64,000 nucleotides of DNA, taken from positions 1 through 64,000 of the forward strand of contig NZ_CADIKF010000012.1 of assembly GCF_902859875.1 (NCBI RefSeq), in the 5' to 3' direction. The translations under genes and the position numbers were made by a program. Shown piece by piece: positions 1 to 8,439 of this stretch; position 1 is the stretch's first letter, and each line of letters begins with the position of its first letter. Source of the stretch: Paraburkholderia solisilvae. GTDB taxonomy: Bacteria; Pseudomonadota; Gammaproteobacteria; Burkholderiales; Burkholderiaceae. The notes beneath the pieces were generated by a model. That model had not been told where the DNA came from and searched no databases. It saw only the letters and a program-made list of their open reading frames with translations.

Positions 1-1
1 C

Positions 2-160
2 AAGGCGCAATGGGTCGCACCGGCGCCGCGCTTCACGCGCGGCTACGGCGCGATGCACCAGATTCACGTGATGCAGGCCGACAAGGGCTGCGATTTCGAT
101 TTCCTGCAACGCGATGGCGCGGGCGACGCGACGACGAACGGCGAGCCTGAGATTCACTAA
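2..160 (+). CDS. C-terminal end of an unidentified protein (partial)
   Basis: The frame is open from the window edge to a TAA at 158-160, giving 52 residues of a C-terminus. The residues include GYGAMHQIHVMQADKGCDF, and the tail is charged and ends in EPEIH. Codon third positions are GC-rich, as expected for a real gene here. I do not recognise the family. The gene continues to the left of the window, so nothing can be said about its start or neighbours on that side. The next gene is convergent, with its stop at 308. Confidence 0.6.
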   Translation, partial: KAQWVAPAPRFTRGYGAMHQIHVMQADKGCDFDFLQRDGAGDATTNGEPEIH

Positions 161-307
161 CCGCGAACTACACGGTCCGCTACATCGCCGCGCGCATGAC
201 ACCGCGAACGCCATGATCCGTTATGCCGCTGCGCGCGTGATGGCCAATTCACGCGCGCAGCATTTTTTGCTGCTTCGTTCAGACCGTGTTGGCGCCTCAC
301 GTATCGA

Positions 308-913
308 TCAGAAGCCAACGCGATAAACACGCCCCGTTTGCGCACCTTCCACACTGCGTAGATACGCGAGCGCGGCACGTTGCGCGCTGACCGGTTCGAA
401 GCCGCGGAAGTACGGCGCGTAATGCTCCATGGCTTCGCTCAGCACCGTCGGACTCACGATATTGATGCGGATGCCGCGCGGCAGCTCGATCGCCGCGCTA
501 CGCACGAAACCCTCCAGCGCAAGATTGACGGTCGTTGCGCTGACGCCTTCGCGTATCGGTTCGTCGGCAAGAATGCCGCTTGTGAGCGTAAAAGAGCCAC
601 CGTCGTTCACATGGCGCAGCGCGGTGAATACCACGTTGACCTGGCCCATCAACTTGTCGTCGAGACCCTTGCGAAACTGGTCGATCGTCATTTCCGGCAG
701 CGGGCCGAAGTAGACTTTGCCGGTCGTCGTCACGACGCCGTCGATGGGGCCGAGCTGGCCGAAGAGTTGTTCGAGACTGGCAGGATCGTTGCTGTCGACG
801 CGATGTGCGCCGCGCGTCGCACCGACTTCGATCACCTGATGGCGCGCCATCAGTTCATGTACGACGGCCCGGCCCAGCGTACCGGTCGCGCCGATCACGA
901 CGATTTTCTTCAT
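308..913 (-). CDS. Short-chain dehydrogenase/reductase-like protein lacking the usual catalytic Tyr/Lys
   Basis: This 201-residue protein has the SDR Rossmann start (IGATGTLG at about residues 7-14) and the typical SDR strand order, with TTTGKV near the middle and INIVSPT late. Its length is short for a classical SDR (about 250). By eye the segment that normally carries Tyr-x3-Lys reads SATTVNLALEGF, so both catalytic residues appear to be missing. It may be an atypical SDR or a binding protein. The start at 913 is preferred to the ATG at 928 because the strong GGAGGAG ribosome site sits 6 nt before it. It is convergent with the partial gene on its left. Substrate is unknown. Confidence 0.75.
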   Translation of the reverse strand: MKKIVVIGATGTLGRAVVHELMARHQVIEVGATRGAHRVDSNDPASLEQLFGQLGPIDGVVTTTGKVYFGPLPEMTIDQFRKGLDDKLMGQVNVVFTALRHVNDGGSFTLTSGILADEPIREGVSATTVNLALEGFVRSAAIELPRGIRINIVSPTVLSEAMEHYAPYFRGFEPVSAQRAALAYLRSVEGAQTGRVYRVGF

Positions 914-1034
914 ACCCGGCTCCTCCACGAATAATGGTGGTGGAGCCGATTGTCACCGGCCTGGTGCGCGCAGACAAGCACGTCGCGCACATCCGCCTGG
1001 CGCACGATACGCGATGCGGCGCGAACCCTGCTCG

Positions 1035-1481
1035 TTATTTGTTTCGCTGCAACTCGAAGATGCGCGCCGGCCGCCGATGATTGAGCGCAAAGTGCACGCG
1101 CCCGCGTAACTGCGGGTCGGCGCGCGACGTTTGCATCGGATGTTCGCGTTCGTCTGGCGCCATCATGCCCTTCTCCACGACCGTGCAGCCGGGCTCCAAC
1201 GCGAGCAGCAGATGGTTGCCGCCGAGCCGGCTGTCGAAGCCTGCAAGACCGTCCTCGGCTTCGGGCAGACTGTTGTCGAGCGTCGCATTGCTGGTCGTCA
1301 CCTCGTCCGGCCCGATTGCGCCGTGACCGGCGAGGCGCGCGGCCTCGCGATTCTTGCCGTCGGTGTCGACCGTGCTGTCGTGCGAGCGATCGTTGTGCAT
1401 CTCCGTGCTCAATATCGAGCCGTCGGGCGTCTGCGCGGATTGATCGGTTGCTGCGCGCTTGTCGGTTTGAGCGACGTTCAT
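1035..1481 (-). CDS. Hypothetical protein
   Basis: This 148-residue soluble protein has an excellent ribosome site (AAGGAGG, 7 nt before the ATG), which is the main support for it. The N-terminal half is rich in Asp, Thr, Ser and Asn and looks disordered. The C-terminal half is more ordered and ends in the basic tail FELQRNK. No signal peptide, membrane segment or known motif is visible. Both neighbours are separate transcription units. I do not recognise a function. Confidence 0.65.
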   Translation of the reverse strand: MNVAQTDKRAATDQSAQTPDGSILSTEMHNDRSHDSTVDTDGKNREAARLAGHGAIGPDEVTTSNATLDNSLPEAEDGLAGFDSRLGGNHLLLALEPGCTVVEKGMMAPDEREHPMQTSRADPQLRGRVHFALNHRRPARIFELQRNK

Positions 1482-1726
1482 CGGCGTTCCTCCTTACGAA
1501 TGGGCTGCATGACGGGACTGCATGAGCGGCCCCGCGAGCGGTGTCGATGCGCAATGTCGATGCATGCGTCCAGTCGCATGCATGCACCAACGTCGCGTTC
1601 ATCACGGCCTCGTCAGCAGTTCAGCAAGACGCGTTCCGGCGAGAGGAACCGAACCGGCGGACGCGATTGACGAGCATGGCCTAAAGCATCGTCTAAACGC
1701 GACCGGCATTTTTCTGTGTTTTTTAA

Positions 1727-1755
1727 TTGGACGCGAATTTTCTACAGAGTATGAT
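1727..1755 (+). promoter_or_regulatory. Candidate sigma-70 promoter for the small gene at 1885
   Basis: TTGGAC at 1727-1732 and TATGAT at 1750-1755 are separated by exactly 17 nt in a locally AT-rich stretch. The -10 matches the consensus at five of six positions; the -35 is weaker. It lies about 130 nt upstream of the gene starting at 1885. This is inferred from sequence only. Confidence 0.4.
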
Positions 1756-1884
1756 CGACATTCGACCAGGCGTTGGCGGTTAGTAATAATCCTAACCGTT
1801 GTTGCGCCACCGGAATGGCCGATGTGGTAGTACGGCAATGCACTTTCGCCAACCATCAATGAGGCAGTCAGGAGCTGATGACTC

Positions 1885-2118
1885 ATGCATGTCGATGCTG
1901 CATTCACTCATCGTGGCTATCTGTTGAACTGCTCGCCGGCACGCGCGGGCGACGGAACGTGGCAGGCGTATGTCGTCGTATCGCGATCGAGCGACGGCGA
2001 GCTGGTCGCTAACCGATTCTTCCCTACCGATCTCCGCTTTACCGACGAAGCCGCCGCGATCGCGCATGCGCGCGATTGGGCCGTACGCTGGATCGACGCG
2101 AGCAGCATGACGATCTGA
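1885..2118 (+). CDS. Small conserved-type hypothetical protein
   Basis: This 77-residue protein begins MHVDAAFTHRGYLLNC and contains a pattern typical of small Burkholderia proteins: an aromatic-rich strand region (GTWQAYVVVSR), a turn with FFPTDLRF, then an amphipathic helix (DEAAAIAHARDWAVRWID). This resembles the DUF6566-like small proteins of the genus, but that assignment is from memory of the pattern only. No signal peptide or membrane segment. It stands alone between a minus-strand gene and the acetyltransferase at 2309. Confidence 0.65.
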   Translation: MHVDAAFTHRGYLLNCSPARAGDGTWQAYVVVSRSSDGELVANRFFPTDLRFTDEAAAIAHARDWAVRWIDASSMTI

Positions 2119-2308
2119 CCGCTGCGACGCGCGCTGGCCTACGCAATTGCCGCTGCACGTAGTCATGCCTCGCGCAACGGCCGCTTGTGCGCCGACGAGC
2201 GCGAGTCCGCGCCACGCGAGCCCGCACCACGCGGGTCGAAGCAAAACGCGGTAATCTCTGGGGACAATTCACTCTTGTCCTGCCTGCCGCACGGCGGCTG
2301 TCCTCGCC

Positions 2309-3250
2309 ATGTCAAACGTTTCGTCGAATCAGTGGGGTCTCGAACAGATCGTCGCCGATCTGCGCGCCTCACGCGAACAGCTGCACCGCACACGCCATCC
2401 GCGCGGCATTCGCGAATTGCCGTCGCGCGAAGCGGTGATCAATATCGTCGCGGGTCTGCGTGCCGCGCTCTTTCCAACCCACTGGGGCGCGCCCGATCTG
2501 ACCGACGAAACCGTCGACTACTACGTCGGACACACGCTCGAAAGCACATTGCGGCTGCTTGCCGAACAGATTCGCCGCGCGCTGCGCTTTTTGCCCGAGT
2601 ACGCGGAAACGCCGGATGCGGATCTCAGCGCACGCGCGTTCGAAGTCGCACGTGAGTTCGGCACGCAATTGCCCGCGATTCGCGCGTTGCTCGTCAGCGA
2701 TATCCAGGCGGCTTACACCGGCGATCCGGCGGCACAGCACATCACCGAGATCCTGTTGTGCTATCCGGGCGTGTGGGCGATGACGCATCACCGTCTAGGG
2801 CATGCGCTGCATCGCCTCGGCGTGCCGCTGCTCGCACGCTTCATCAATGAGATCGCGCACTCGGCCACGGGTATCGATATTCACCCGGGCGCGCAGATCG
2901 ATTCGAGCTTCTTCATCGACCACGGCACGGGCGTCGTGATCGGCGAGACCGCGGTCATCGGCAAGCATGTGCGCGTGTATCAGGCGGTGACGCTCGGTGC
3001 GAAGAGCTTCGCGGCGGACATCGACGGTGCGTTGATCAAGGGCAATGCGCGCCACCCGATCGTGGAAGACGACGTCGTGATCTATGCGGGCGCGACGATA
3101 CTCGGACGCGTGACGATCGGGCGGGGCTCGGTGATCGGCGGCAACGTATGGCTGACACATAGTGTGCCGCCGGGCAGCAGTGTGTCGCAGGGCAAGGTGC
3201 GCGAAGGCGAACGCAGCCGCGAACGAAGCGGCGATGACGGCGCGCGCTAG
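2309..3250 (+). CDS. epsC: Serine O-acetyltransferase, EpsC/CysE type
   Basis: The enzyme makes O-acetyl-L-serine from L-serine and acetyl-CoA, the first step of cysteine synthesis, in the cytoplasm. The 313 residues comprise a helical N-terminal SATase domain (to about residue 170) and a C-terminal left-handed beta-helix with hexapeptide repeats (HPGAQIDSSFFIDHGTG, VVIGETAVIG, VYQAVTLGAKS, DDVVIYAGATILG). The DHGTG and the H/D-containing stretches are the expected active-site region. The C-terminal tail is basic and rich in Arg/Glu. Length fits EpsC-type enzymes, which are longer than E. coli CysE. It is a single gene, convergent with folE. Confidence 0.92.
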   Translation: MSNVSSNQWGLEQIVADLRASREQLHRTRHPRGIRELPSREAVINIVAGLRAALFPTHWGAPDLTDETVDYYVGHTLESTLRLLAEQIRRALRFLPEYAETPDADLSARAFEVAREFGTQLPAIRALLVSDIQAAYTGDPAAQHITEILLCYPGVWAMTHHRLGHALHRLGVPLLARFINEIAHSATGIDIHPGAQIDSSFFIDHGTGVVIGETAVIGKHVRVYQAVTLGAKSFAADIDGALIKGNARHPIVEDDVVIYAGATILGRVTIGRGSVIGGNVWLTHSVPPGSSVSQGKVREGERSRERSGDDGAR

Positions 3251-3321
3251 TGCCCGCTGTCGCGCTGTCTATGGCCGGATGCGTTGCTGCGGGTGTGCTA
3301 CCCGCACCAGATGATCTTGAC

Positions 3322-3346
3322 GCGCGGGGCTCGATCGGCCCCGCGC
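3322..3346. terminator. GC-rich hairpin between convergent epsC and folE
   Basis: GCGCGGGGC at 3322-3330 pairs perfectly with GCCCCGCGC at 3338-3346 across a 7-nt loop. A second hairpin (TGCGGGT/ACCCGCA, 3288-3306) lies just before it. Neither has a clear U-tract, so the bidirectional terminator role is an inference from position between two convergent stop codons. Confidence 0.45.
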
Positions 3347-3350
3347 ACGC

Positions 3351-4010
3351 TCAGGTATTCTTGACGATCACCGACGATGAACCGCCGACGATCGACAGAA
3401 ATTCGCGGCGTGTCGAAGGGTCGGTACGGAACGTGCCGAGCATTCGCGACGTGACCATCGCGGCGCCGGCCTTATGCACGCCGCGCGTCGACATGCACTG
3501 GTGCGCCGCTTCGAGAATCACGCCGACGCCTTTCGGCTGCAACACTTCGTTCAGCGTGTCAGCGATCTGCACGGTCATCTTCTCCTGAATCTGCAGGCGT
3601 TTCGCGAATGCATCGACGAGCCGCGCGAGCTTCGAGATGCCGACCACACGATGCTCCGGCAAATACGCAACGTGCGCGCGGCCGATGATCGGCACCATAT
3701 GGTGTTCGCAATAGCTCTCGAAGCGAATGTCCTTCAGCACGATCATTTCATCGTATCCGTCCACTTCGGAAAACGTGCGCGCGAGAATGTCGCGCGGATC
3801 GACCTCATAGCCGGCGAAGAACTCTTCGTACGCGCGCACGACGCGGGCCGGCGTATCGATCAGGCCTTCGCGCCGTGGATCGTCGCCGGCCCAGCGCAAC
3901 AGCACACGTACGGCGTCTTCGGCTTCTTCGCGCGTCGGGCGGGAAGGGGTGGCCAAGCGTTGCTTCTGCTTTTGTGCGTCCGGCCTGGTTTTTTTCCTGC
4001 TCGTGGTCAT
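3351..4010 (-). CDS. folE: GTP cyclohydrolase I
   Basis: This enzyme converts GTP to 7,8-dihydroneopterin triphosphate, the entry step of folate and pterin synthesis; it forms a decamer in the cytoplasm. The 219-residue protein carries the zinc-binding CEHHMVP at about 101-107, a second zinc Cys in [11 protein letters not shown] (about C172), and the core stretches [16 protein letters not shown] and [15 protein letters not shown]. The first 30 residues are a basic, Lys/Arg-rich extension without recognised function. The start at 4010 has GGAG 6 nt before it; an in-frame ATG at 4067 has none. It is convergent with epsC and monocistronic here. Confidence 0.95.
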   Translation of the reverse strand: MTTSRKKTRPDAQKQKQRLATPSRPTREEAEDAVRVLLRWAGDDPRREGLIDTPARVVRAYEEFFAGYEVDPRDILARTFSEVDGYDEMIVLKDIRFESYCEHHMVPIIGRAHVAYLPEHRVVGISKLARLVDAFAKRLQIQEKMTVQIADTLNEVLQPKGVGVILEAAHQCMSTRGVHKAGAAMVTSRMLGTFRTDPSTRREFLSIVGGSSSVIVKNT

Positions 4011-4350
4011 GCTTTCTCCGGTCCCGTGCAAGTCAGTTGCGTTATCGGTTATCGCGCAGGGCGACAATGCGTGCGCTTCGTTTCGTCATCTGATGATTGT
4101 GCCGTGGGTTTTGCCGACGGGTCCTTCGCGTCGTCGCAGGTTGTGTGCCGAATTCGACACGCCGAGTGTATTGCGATTGTAACGAACGCGGCAGACCGGC
4201 GATGCATGCGGCATCGACTGCCCTTCGACGGTGCCCGGTCGAGTCCGGATGAGCGTGATGCGCAGGCGCCGGGTAAGGAGAGATGGACGTGCCGCGCCTG
4301 AGTACCGCGCGGCCCTGTGCAGGGGATCGGTTGCGAACGACGGGCGGCGT

Positions 4351-4737
4351 CTATGCGTGAGCCGGGTCCATCCGAATGTGCTTCAGCCATTCTTCGGCGG
4401 ACGGCAGGTGTGACACCAGCGCCACGGCTCGCGCGTCGCTCGCGTCCTGCACCGCGATGCGGCTCTCATTGAGAATGGCCGACTGCAGAAAAAAAAGAAA
4501 TGCGAGTGCGCCGCTGCCGTACTGGCGCTCGACTGTGTCGAGCGAGTCCACTTCGTCAAGCAACTCACGGACAAAGCGCGACGACAGGCTCGCGCGATGC
4601 ATCGAGACAATGGCTTCGACCGCCATATCGGCCGACCGGGCGGGATCGTCGTCGGGAATGTCGGTCGCGCGGATTGCCTGCGAATGAACGAGACACTGCA
4701 TGACATCGGCAGTAAAGTCGGCACACGAGTACGTCAT
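4351..4737 (-). CDS. Hypothetical helical protein
   Basis: This 128-residue protein is predicted to be largely alpha-helical, with alternating acidic and hydrophobic residues and no membrane segment. The ribosome site is weak (GGAA about 7 nt upstream). The stretch LAFLFFLQS is encoded by a run of A/T (plus-strand A-run near 4490-4500), a spot prone to slippage. It ends 340 nt from folE and starts beside a long AT-rich spacer. I do not recognise a family. Confidence 0.55.
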   Translation of the reverse strand: MTYSCADFTADVMQCLVHSQAIRATDIPDDDPARSADMAVEAIVSMHRASLSSRFVRELLDEVDSLDTVERQYGSGALAFLFFLQSAILNESRIAVQDASDARAVALVSHLPSAEEWLKHIRMDPAHA

Positions 4738-5394
4738 AATCTATTCCGGATAAATCAGCCCCAAACGGACAGCGTTCTTACGTTTTTTTGCCGGATAGTA
4801 AGCAATCCGATATGTGAACGGCCAACGAGCTAAGTGAAATACGGCTGGGCACTAGTTATATCAAAAAGACGGCGGTTTAGCAGCGAAGTTGTCGGAACGG
4901 TCGAGGGTCAATGCGAAGTTGCCAGCAAACATCCTCGCAGATAGTGGAAATCGGTTGTCATATTTATGCCGGATGGCTGATATTCCGATGTTTCTGTGTC
5001 GATGAATAACAATACATTCTTCGGCTAGATGTCTTTAAAGAAATTAAGCAGGTCGGCGCCTTGGCGTATTAGCACGGCAGTCACAATCCTTTATCGTCCG
5101 TTGCCCGACCAACTTGAATTTTTTCGGATCACTATCTTATTGGCGGCGATGCATGCTGCTGCGCGGGCCTCGTTCTCTCTCTCCTTGTTTCGCGAACCGT
5201 GACGTGGTGCCCGAACGGACGGCGCCTGCGCGACACGATGAAATCGCGGTGCAGCCGAAGCCTGTATGTCGGCAAACTGCCTGTGATGCCGGCACATGAC
5301 TGGCGTTGTGGCCGTCTTGCCGGGAAAGTGTGCACTGGGTGCCGCCGGCTTCAGCCTTGACAAGCCGTCCCGGCGGCTCACATAATCGCCGGGA
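4738..5394. other. AT-rich intergenic stretch
   Basis: About 650 nt with clearly lower GC than the genes on either side, strongest at 4780-5120. Short open frames here lack ribosome sites and coding-like third positions. I see no convincing gene. It is probably the promoter region of the divergent 4737 gene plus the far upstream region of the CoA-transferase operon. Confidence 0.4.
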
Positions 5395-5428
5395 GTTCGC
5401 TAAACGAATCGATGTTCGTATAGCGAAC
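5395..5428 (+). promoter_or_regulatory. Two tandem 15-bp dyads, IclR/PcaR-like operator upstream of pcaIJ
   Basis: Two palindromes of the form GTTCG-N5-CGAAY lie at 5395-5409 (spacer CTAAA) and 5414-5428 (spacer TATAG), with centres 19 bp apart. The second extends to an 8-bp perfect inverted repeat (GATGTTCG/CGAACATC). The form resembles the PcaR site reported for Pseudomonas pcaIJ (GTTCGATAATCGCAC), as I recall it. The first gene starts 150 nt downstream. Binding by an IclR-family regulator is inferred; no such regulator gene is in this window. Confidence 0.55.
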
Positions 5429-5578
5429 ATCTGCCAACGACTCGAGCGGGGGCAGGCGGTGAACTTAAGCTTGAACACCATCGGCCGGCACACTGGACGT
5501 CAAGATCGTCCCACCCGCAACTGCTACGACACTTTGTCGCACGGCGGCGCGGCGCAAGCGTCGCAATGGGAACCTGTC

Positions 5579-6283
5579 ATGATCAACAAGATTTTCGATT
5601 CACTGCAGTCGGCCGTCGCCGATGTGCACGATGGCGCGACCGTCATGATCGGTGGCTTCGGTACAGCCGGCATGCCGTCCGAGCTGATTGACGCGCTGAT
5701 CGACCAGGGCGCGCGCAACCTGACCATTGTCAGCAACAACGCGGGCAATGGTGAGATCGGCCTCGCCGCACTGCTGAAGGCGCGGCGCGTGCGGAAGATC
5801 ATCTGCTCGTTTCCGCGTCAGACCGATTCGTATGTGTTCGATGCGTTGTACCGGGCCGGCGACATCGAACTGGAACTCGTGCCGCAAGGCAATCTCGCGG
5901 AACGCATCCGCGCGGCGGGTGCGGGCATCGGCGGCTTCTTCACGCCGACCGGCTACGGCACTGAGCTCGCCAAAGGCAAGGAAACGCGCGTGATCGACGG
6001 CAAGGGCTATGTGCTCGAAGCGCCGCTTGCGGCCGATGTCGCGCTGATCAAAGCGTACAAGGGCGACCGCTGGGGCAATCTGATTTATCGAAAGACCGCG
6101 CGCAACTTCGGTCCGATCATGGCGAGCGCCGCGCAGACGGCGATCGTGCAGGTGTCGGAGGTTGTGCCGCTCGGTGCGCTCGATCCTGAAGAAATCGTGA
6201 CGCCCGGCATTTTCGTGCAACGCGTGATCGCTGTGCCGCAAGCGGCCCGGCGCGCATCGAATTCCGCCGCGGCGGCTGCCTGA
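5579..6283 (+). CDS. pcaI: 3-oxoacid CoA-transferase subunit A (3-oxoadipate type likely)
   Basis: Together with the next gene it moves CoA from succinyl-CoA to a 3-oxoacid, in the beta-ketoadipate or ketone-body route. The 234-residue protein shows the class I CoA-transferase subunit A signature, DGATVMIGGFGTAGMP, at residues 18-33, and the conserved GYGTELAKGKE region. The ATG at 5579 begins the family's typical MINKIF start; the frame stays open far upstream but without homology. The gap to the next gene is 16 nt, so they form an operon. Sequence alone cannot separate PcaI from acetoacetate ScoA; the PcaR-like dyads upstream favour PcaI. The Ala-rich end (AAAAA) is not conserved. Confidence 0.85.
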   Translation: MINKIFDSLQSAVADVHDGATVMIGGFGTAGMPSELIDALIDQGARNLTIVSNNAGNGEIGLAALLKARRVRKIICSFPRQTDSYVFDALYRAGDIELELVPQGNLAERIRAAGAGIGGFFTPTGYGTELAKGKETRVIDGKGYVLEAPLAADVALIKAYKGDRWGNLIYRKTARNFGPIMASAAQTAIVQVSEVVPLGALDPEEIVTPGIFVQRVIAVPQAARRASNSAAAAA

Positions 6284-6299
6284 CGAGGAGACCACCGTC

Positions 6300-6995
6300 A
6301 TGAAACGACTCACTCGCGATGAAATGGCGCAACGCGTCGCGCGGGACATCCCCGAAGGCGCGTACGTGAATCTCGGCATCGGCGTGCCGACGCTGGTCGC
6401 GAACCACCTCGCGGCGGACAAGGAAATCTTCCTGCACAGCGAAAACGGTCTGCTCGGCATGGGGCCGGCGCCCGCGCCCGGCGAAGAAGACGACGAGCTG
6501 ATCAACGCCGGCAAACAGCATGTGACGCTGCTGACCGGCGGTGCATTCTTCCACCACGCCGATTCGTTTGCGATGATGCGCGGCGGTCATCTCGACTATT
6601 GCGTGCTGGGTGCGTTCCAGGTGTCCGCGCGCGGGGATCTCGCGAACTGGCATACCGGGGCGCCCGACGCGATCCCGGCGGTTGGCGGCGCGATGGATCT
6701 GGCGATCGGCGCGAATCAGGTGTTCGTGATGATGGAGCACCTGACCAAGCAGGGCGAGAGCAAGATCGTCGAACGATGCGCGTATCCGGTGACGGGTGTC
6801 GGGTGTGTCGACCGGATCTATACGGATCTGGCGGTGATCGATGTAACGCCTGATGGGCTCGTCGTGCGCGAGATTTTCTCCGATATCGATTTCCCGACGC
6901 TGCAGAAGCTGACCGGCGTACCGCTGAAAGACGCGACGGGCGCCGGTGTTCGGGCGGATACACAGGCTGGCAACGCATCGACACGCGCTGCGTAA
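6300..6995 (+). CDS. pcaJ: 3-oxoacid CoA-transferase subunit B
   Basis: This is the catalytic partner of the preceding subunit. The 231 residues include the signature LHSENGLLGMGP; Glu48 in SENG is the residue that forms the covalent glutamyl-CoA intermediate in this family. Later motifs such as VMMEHLTKQGESKIV and CAYPVTGVGCVDRIYTDLAV are typical for subunit B. A strong GAGGAG ribosome site precedes the ATG. The last codon overlaps the start of a short tandem repeat array. Substrate preference (3-oxoadipate versus acetoacetate) is not decidable here. Confidence 0.88.
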   Translation: MKRLTRDEMAQRVARDIPEGAYVNLGIGVPTLVANHLAADKEIFLHSENGLLGMGPAPAPGEEDDELINAGKQHVTLLTGGAFFHHADSFAMMRGGHLDYCVLGAFQVSARGDLANWHTGAPDAIPAVGGAMDLAIGANQVFVMMEHLTKQGESKIVERCAYPVTGVGCVDRIYTDLAVIDVTPDGLVVREIFSDIDFPTLQKLTGVPLKDATGAGVRADTQAGNASTRAA

Positions 6996-7069
6996 AAGGG
7001 ATGTGCAAAGCGGGGACGTAAAAAGGCTGACGTACAAAGGCCAGACGTATAAGAGGGGACGTATAACGC
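6989..7069 (+). repeat. Short tandem repeat (about 14-15 nt unit) abutting pcaJ
   Basis: Four copies of GACGTA start at 7015, 7029, 7044 and 7058 (spacing 14, 15, 14), each followed by an A-rich then G-rich tail of the type YAAAGG. Two more decayed units (TGCGTAAAAGGG, TGTGCAAAGCGG) precede them and include the pcaJ stop codon. It has no coding role on the plus strand. Confidence 0.6.
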
Positions 7070-7192
7070 ATGGCGCGGCGCGCCGTGGCGCGACGCACGC
7101 ATGCATCGAAAGCGCGATCGCACGCATCCGCTTCGCGCCCCTTCGGACGCCACCACGCGGCGACACAGATCAAGCCGCCGCGCCTGCGGCCA

Positions 7193-7444
7193 TCATTCCT
7201 CGGCGTCGTGTTCGGCGACAAAGCGGCGCAAATAGGCGAGCACAGCCGCTTCCGCCGCGCGATGATCGGCGCAGCTCTTCGATCCGGCGTTTTCCTCGTC
7301 GCCGAACAACGTCGCCGGCGCGTCGTGAATATCCACTTCCTGACCTTCGCGCAGAATCCGGATCTCGTGCACATCTCCCGCGTATTCCGCGATCCAGTGG
7401 ATTCCTTCGATATGGGCGCCTGCCCTGACTGGCGATATCTTCAT
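7193..7444 (-). CDS. Small acidic hypothetical protein
   Basis: The protein has 83 residues, begins MKISPVRAG and ends in the acidic tail AEHDAEE. GGGAG lies 7 nt before the ATG at 7444; a GTG at 7447 is the alternative. The sequence contains EIRILREGQEVDIHD, which suggests beta-strands in a compact domain. No membrane segment or known motif. It sits alone between the CoA-transferase operon and the lysine/alanine-rich protein at 7726. I do not recognise it. Confidence 0.55.
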   Translation of the reverse strand: MKISPVRAGAHIEGIHWIAEYAGDVHEIRILREGQEVDIHDAPATLFGDEENAGSKSCADHRAAEAAVLAYLRRFVAEHDAEE

Positions 7445-7725
7445 CACGCATCTCCCGGTGCGCCGCGGGTAAAGTGGGCAGCGCGTCGTATAACCATACG
7501 CCGTCGCAGCGCGTCACGCATCCGCGTTCGTGCTCACTTGCTCCCGCTCAACGTGCAAGGCGATTTGCGTTACTCCCGCTTTCGCCGTGCTCGCGCGGCA
7601 TCGCATCGCATGCAAGCCTTGCGGGGACGGTCGGTTTGCGCGCGCCATCGTCATCAGAACACCGCGGTGGCGAGGCATGCAGGTTGCTCGAAGATTCAGG
7701 CCAACAGCCACTTTGGAGGACTGTC

Positions 7726-8247
7726 ATGCCTGAAAAGAAAACACTCAGCCGCGCTCAAGCCGACAAACGCGCGGGCAAGGCGCCGAGCACGCAGGCCGGC
7801 GAGTTTGTGAAGGAAGAGATCGAGCATGTGCGCGAAGGCAAGCACGGCGTGCGTTCGGCAAAACAGGCGGTGGCGATCGGCCTGTCGAAGGCGCGGCGCG
7901 CGGGCGTTGCACTGAAGCCGCCGGCAGCCGGCAAGACGAGCGCGGCGACGCGCAAGAAAGCGCAGCAGGATACGGCGGCGGGCAAAAAATCCACTGCGAA
8001 GCGCAGTGCGAGCACGGAATCGAAGTCGAAGCGCTCGCGCGTGACGACGTCGGTGCTCAAGCGCGAGAGCAGCCGCGGCGCATCGAGCGCCGCATTGTCG
8101 AAACAGACGAAAACCGCAGCCGGCCAACGCACTGCGGCGAGCCGTTCCGCCGCTGCGAAGAAGGCGTCAGCGACGAAGGGTGCGGCCGCCCGCTCGGCTG
8201 CGGCGAAGAAGGCCGCTCACACGCGCGCGGCGCATGCGCACCACTGA
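7726..8247 (+). CDS. Lys/Ala-rich histone H1-like protein with DUF6496-like N-terminus
   Basis: The 173-residue protein has an ordered N-terminal part (about 1-65), with KRAGKAPSTQAGEFVKEEIE and VRSAKQAVAIGLSKARR. This resembles the small DUF6496-type domain found in many Proteobacteria. The rest is a low-complexity tail of Lys, Ala, Ser, Thr and Arg with repeated SAAAKKA motifs, ending HAHH, like eukaryotic H1 tails and bacterial HctB/AlgP-type proteins. Nucleic acid binding through the basic tail is inferred. The ribosome site is GGAGG, 7 nt before the ATG. It is monocistronic. Confidence 0.75.
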   Translation: MPEKKTLSRAQADKRAGKAPSTQAGEFVKEEIEHVREGKHGVRSAKQAVAIGLSKARRAGVALKPPAAGKTSAATRKKAQQDTAAGKKSTAKRSASTESKSKRSRVTTSVLKRESSRGASSAALSKQTKTAAGQRTAASRSAAAKKASATKGAAARSAAAKKAAHTRAAHAHH

Positions 8248-8389
8248 GCGAAGCGGCGCAAGCTTGTGACGGCCGGGCCGCCGCTTGGCGCATACATACG
8301 GCACGGCTTCGTCGCGGCGCGCGAAATGAAAGTGCCGCCGGGCAGCACACCGTTTGCAGCGTGCCGCCCGGATGATCATCGTGGATATC

Positions 8390-8412
8390 GCGCCCGGCAA
8401 ATCACCGGGCGC
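8390..8412. terminator. Hairpin downstream of the LivK-like gene
   Basis: GCGCCCGG at 8390-8397 pairs with CCGGGCGC at 8405-8412 across a 7-nt loop. It lies 28 nt past the stop of the minus-strand binding-protein gene and 140 nt past the stop of the plus-strand gene at 8247. There is no U-tract, so a terminator role is inferred from position. Confidence 0.4.
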
Positions 8413-8439
8413 GACCCGCGACGCAGCATGCCGTCGCGC

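Noticed and set aside
5091-5381. A 96-codon minus-strand frame in the spacer before pcaIJ
   Set aside because: Arg/Ala-rich composition typical of chance frames, no ribosome site, and low-GC flanks.
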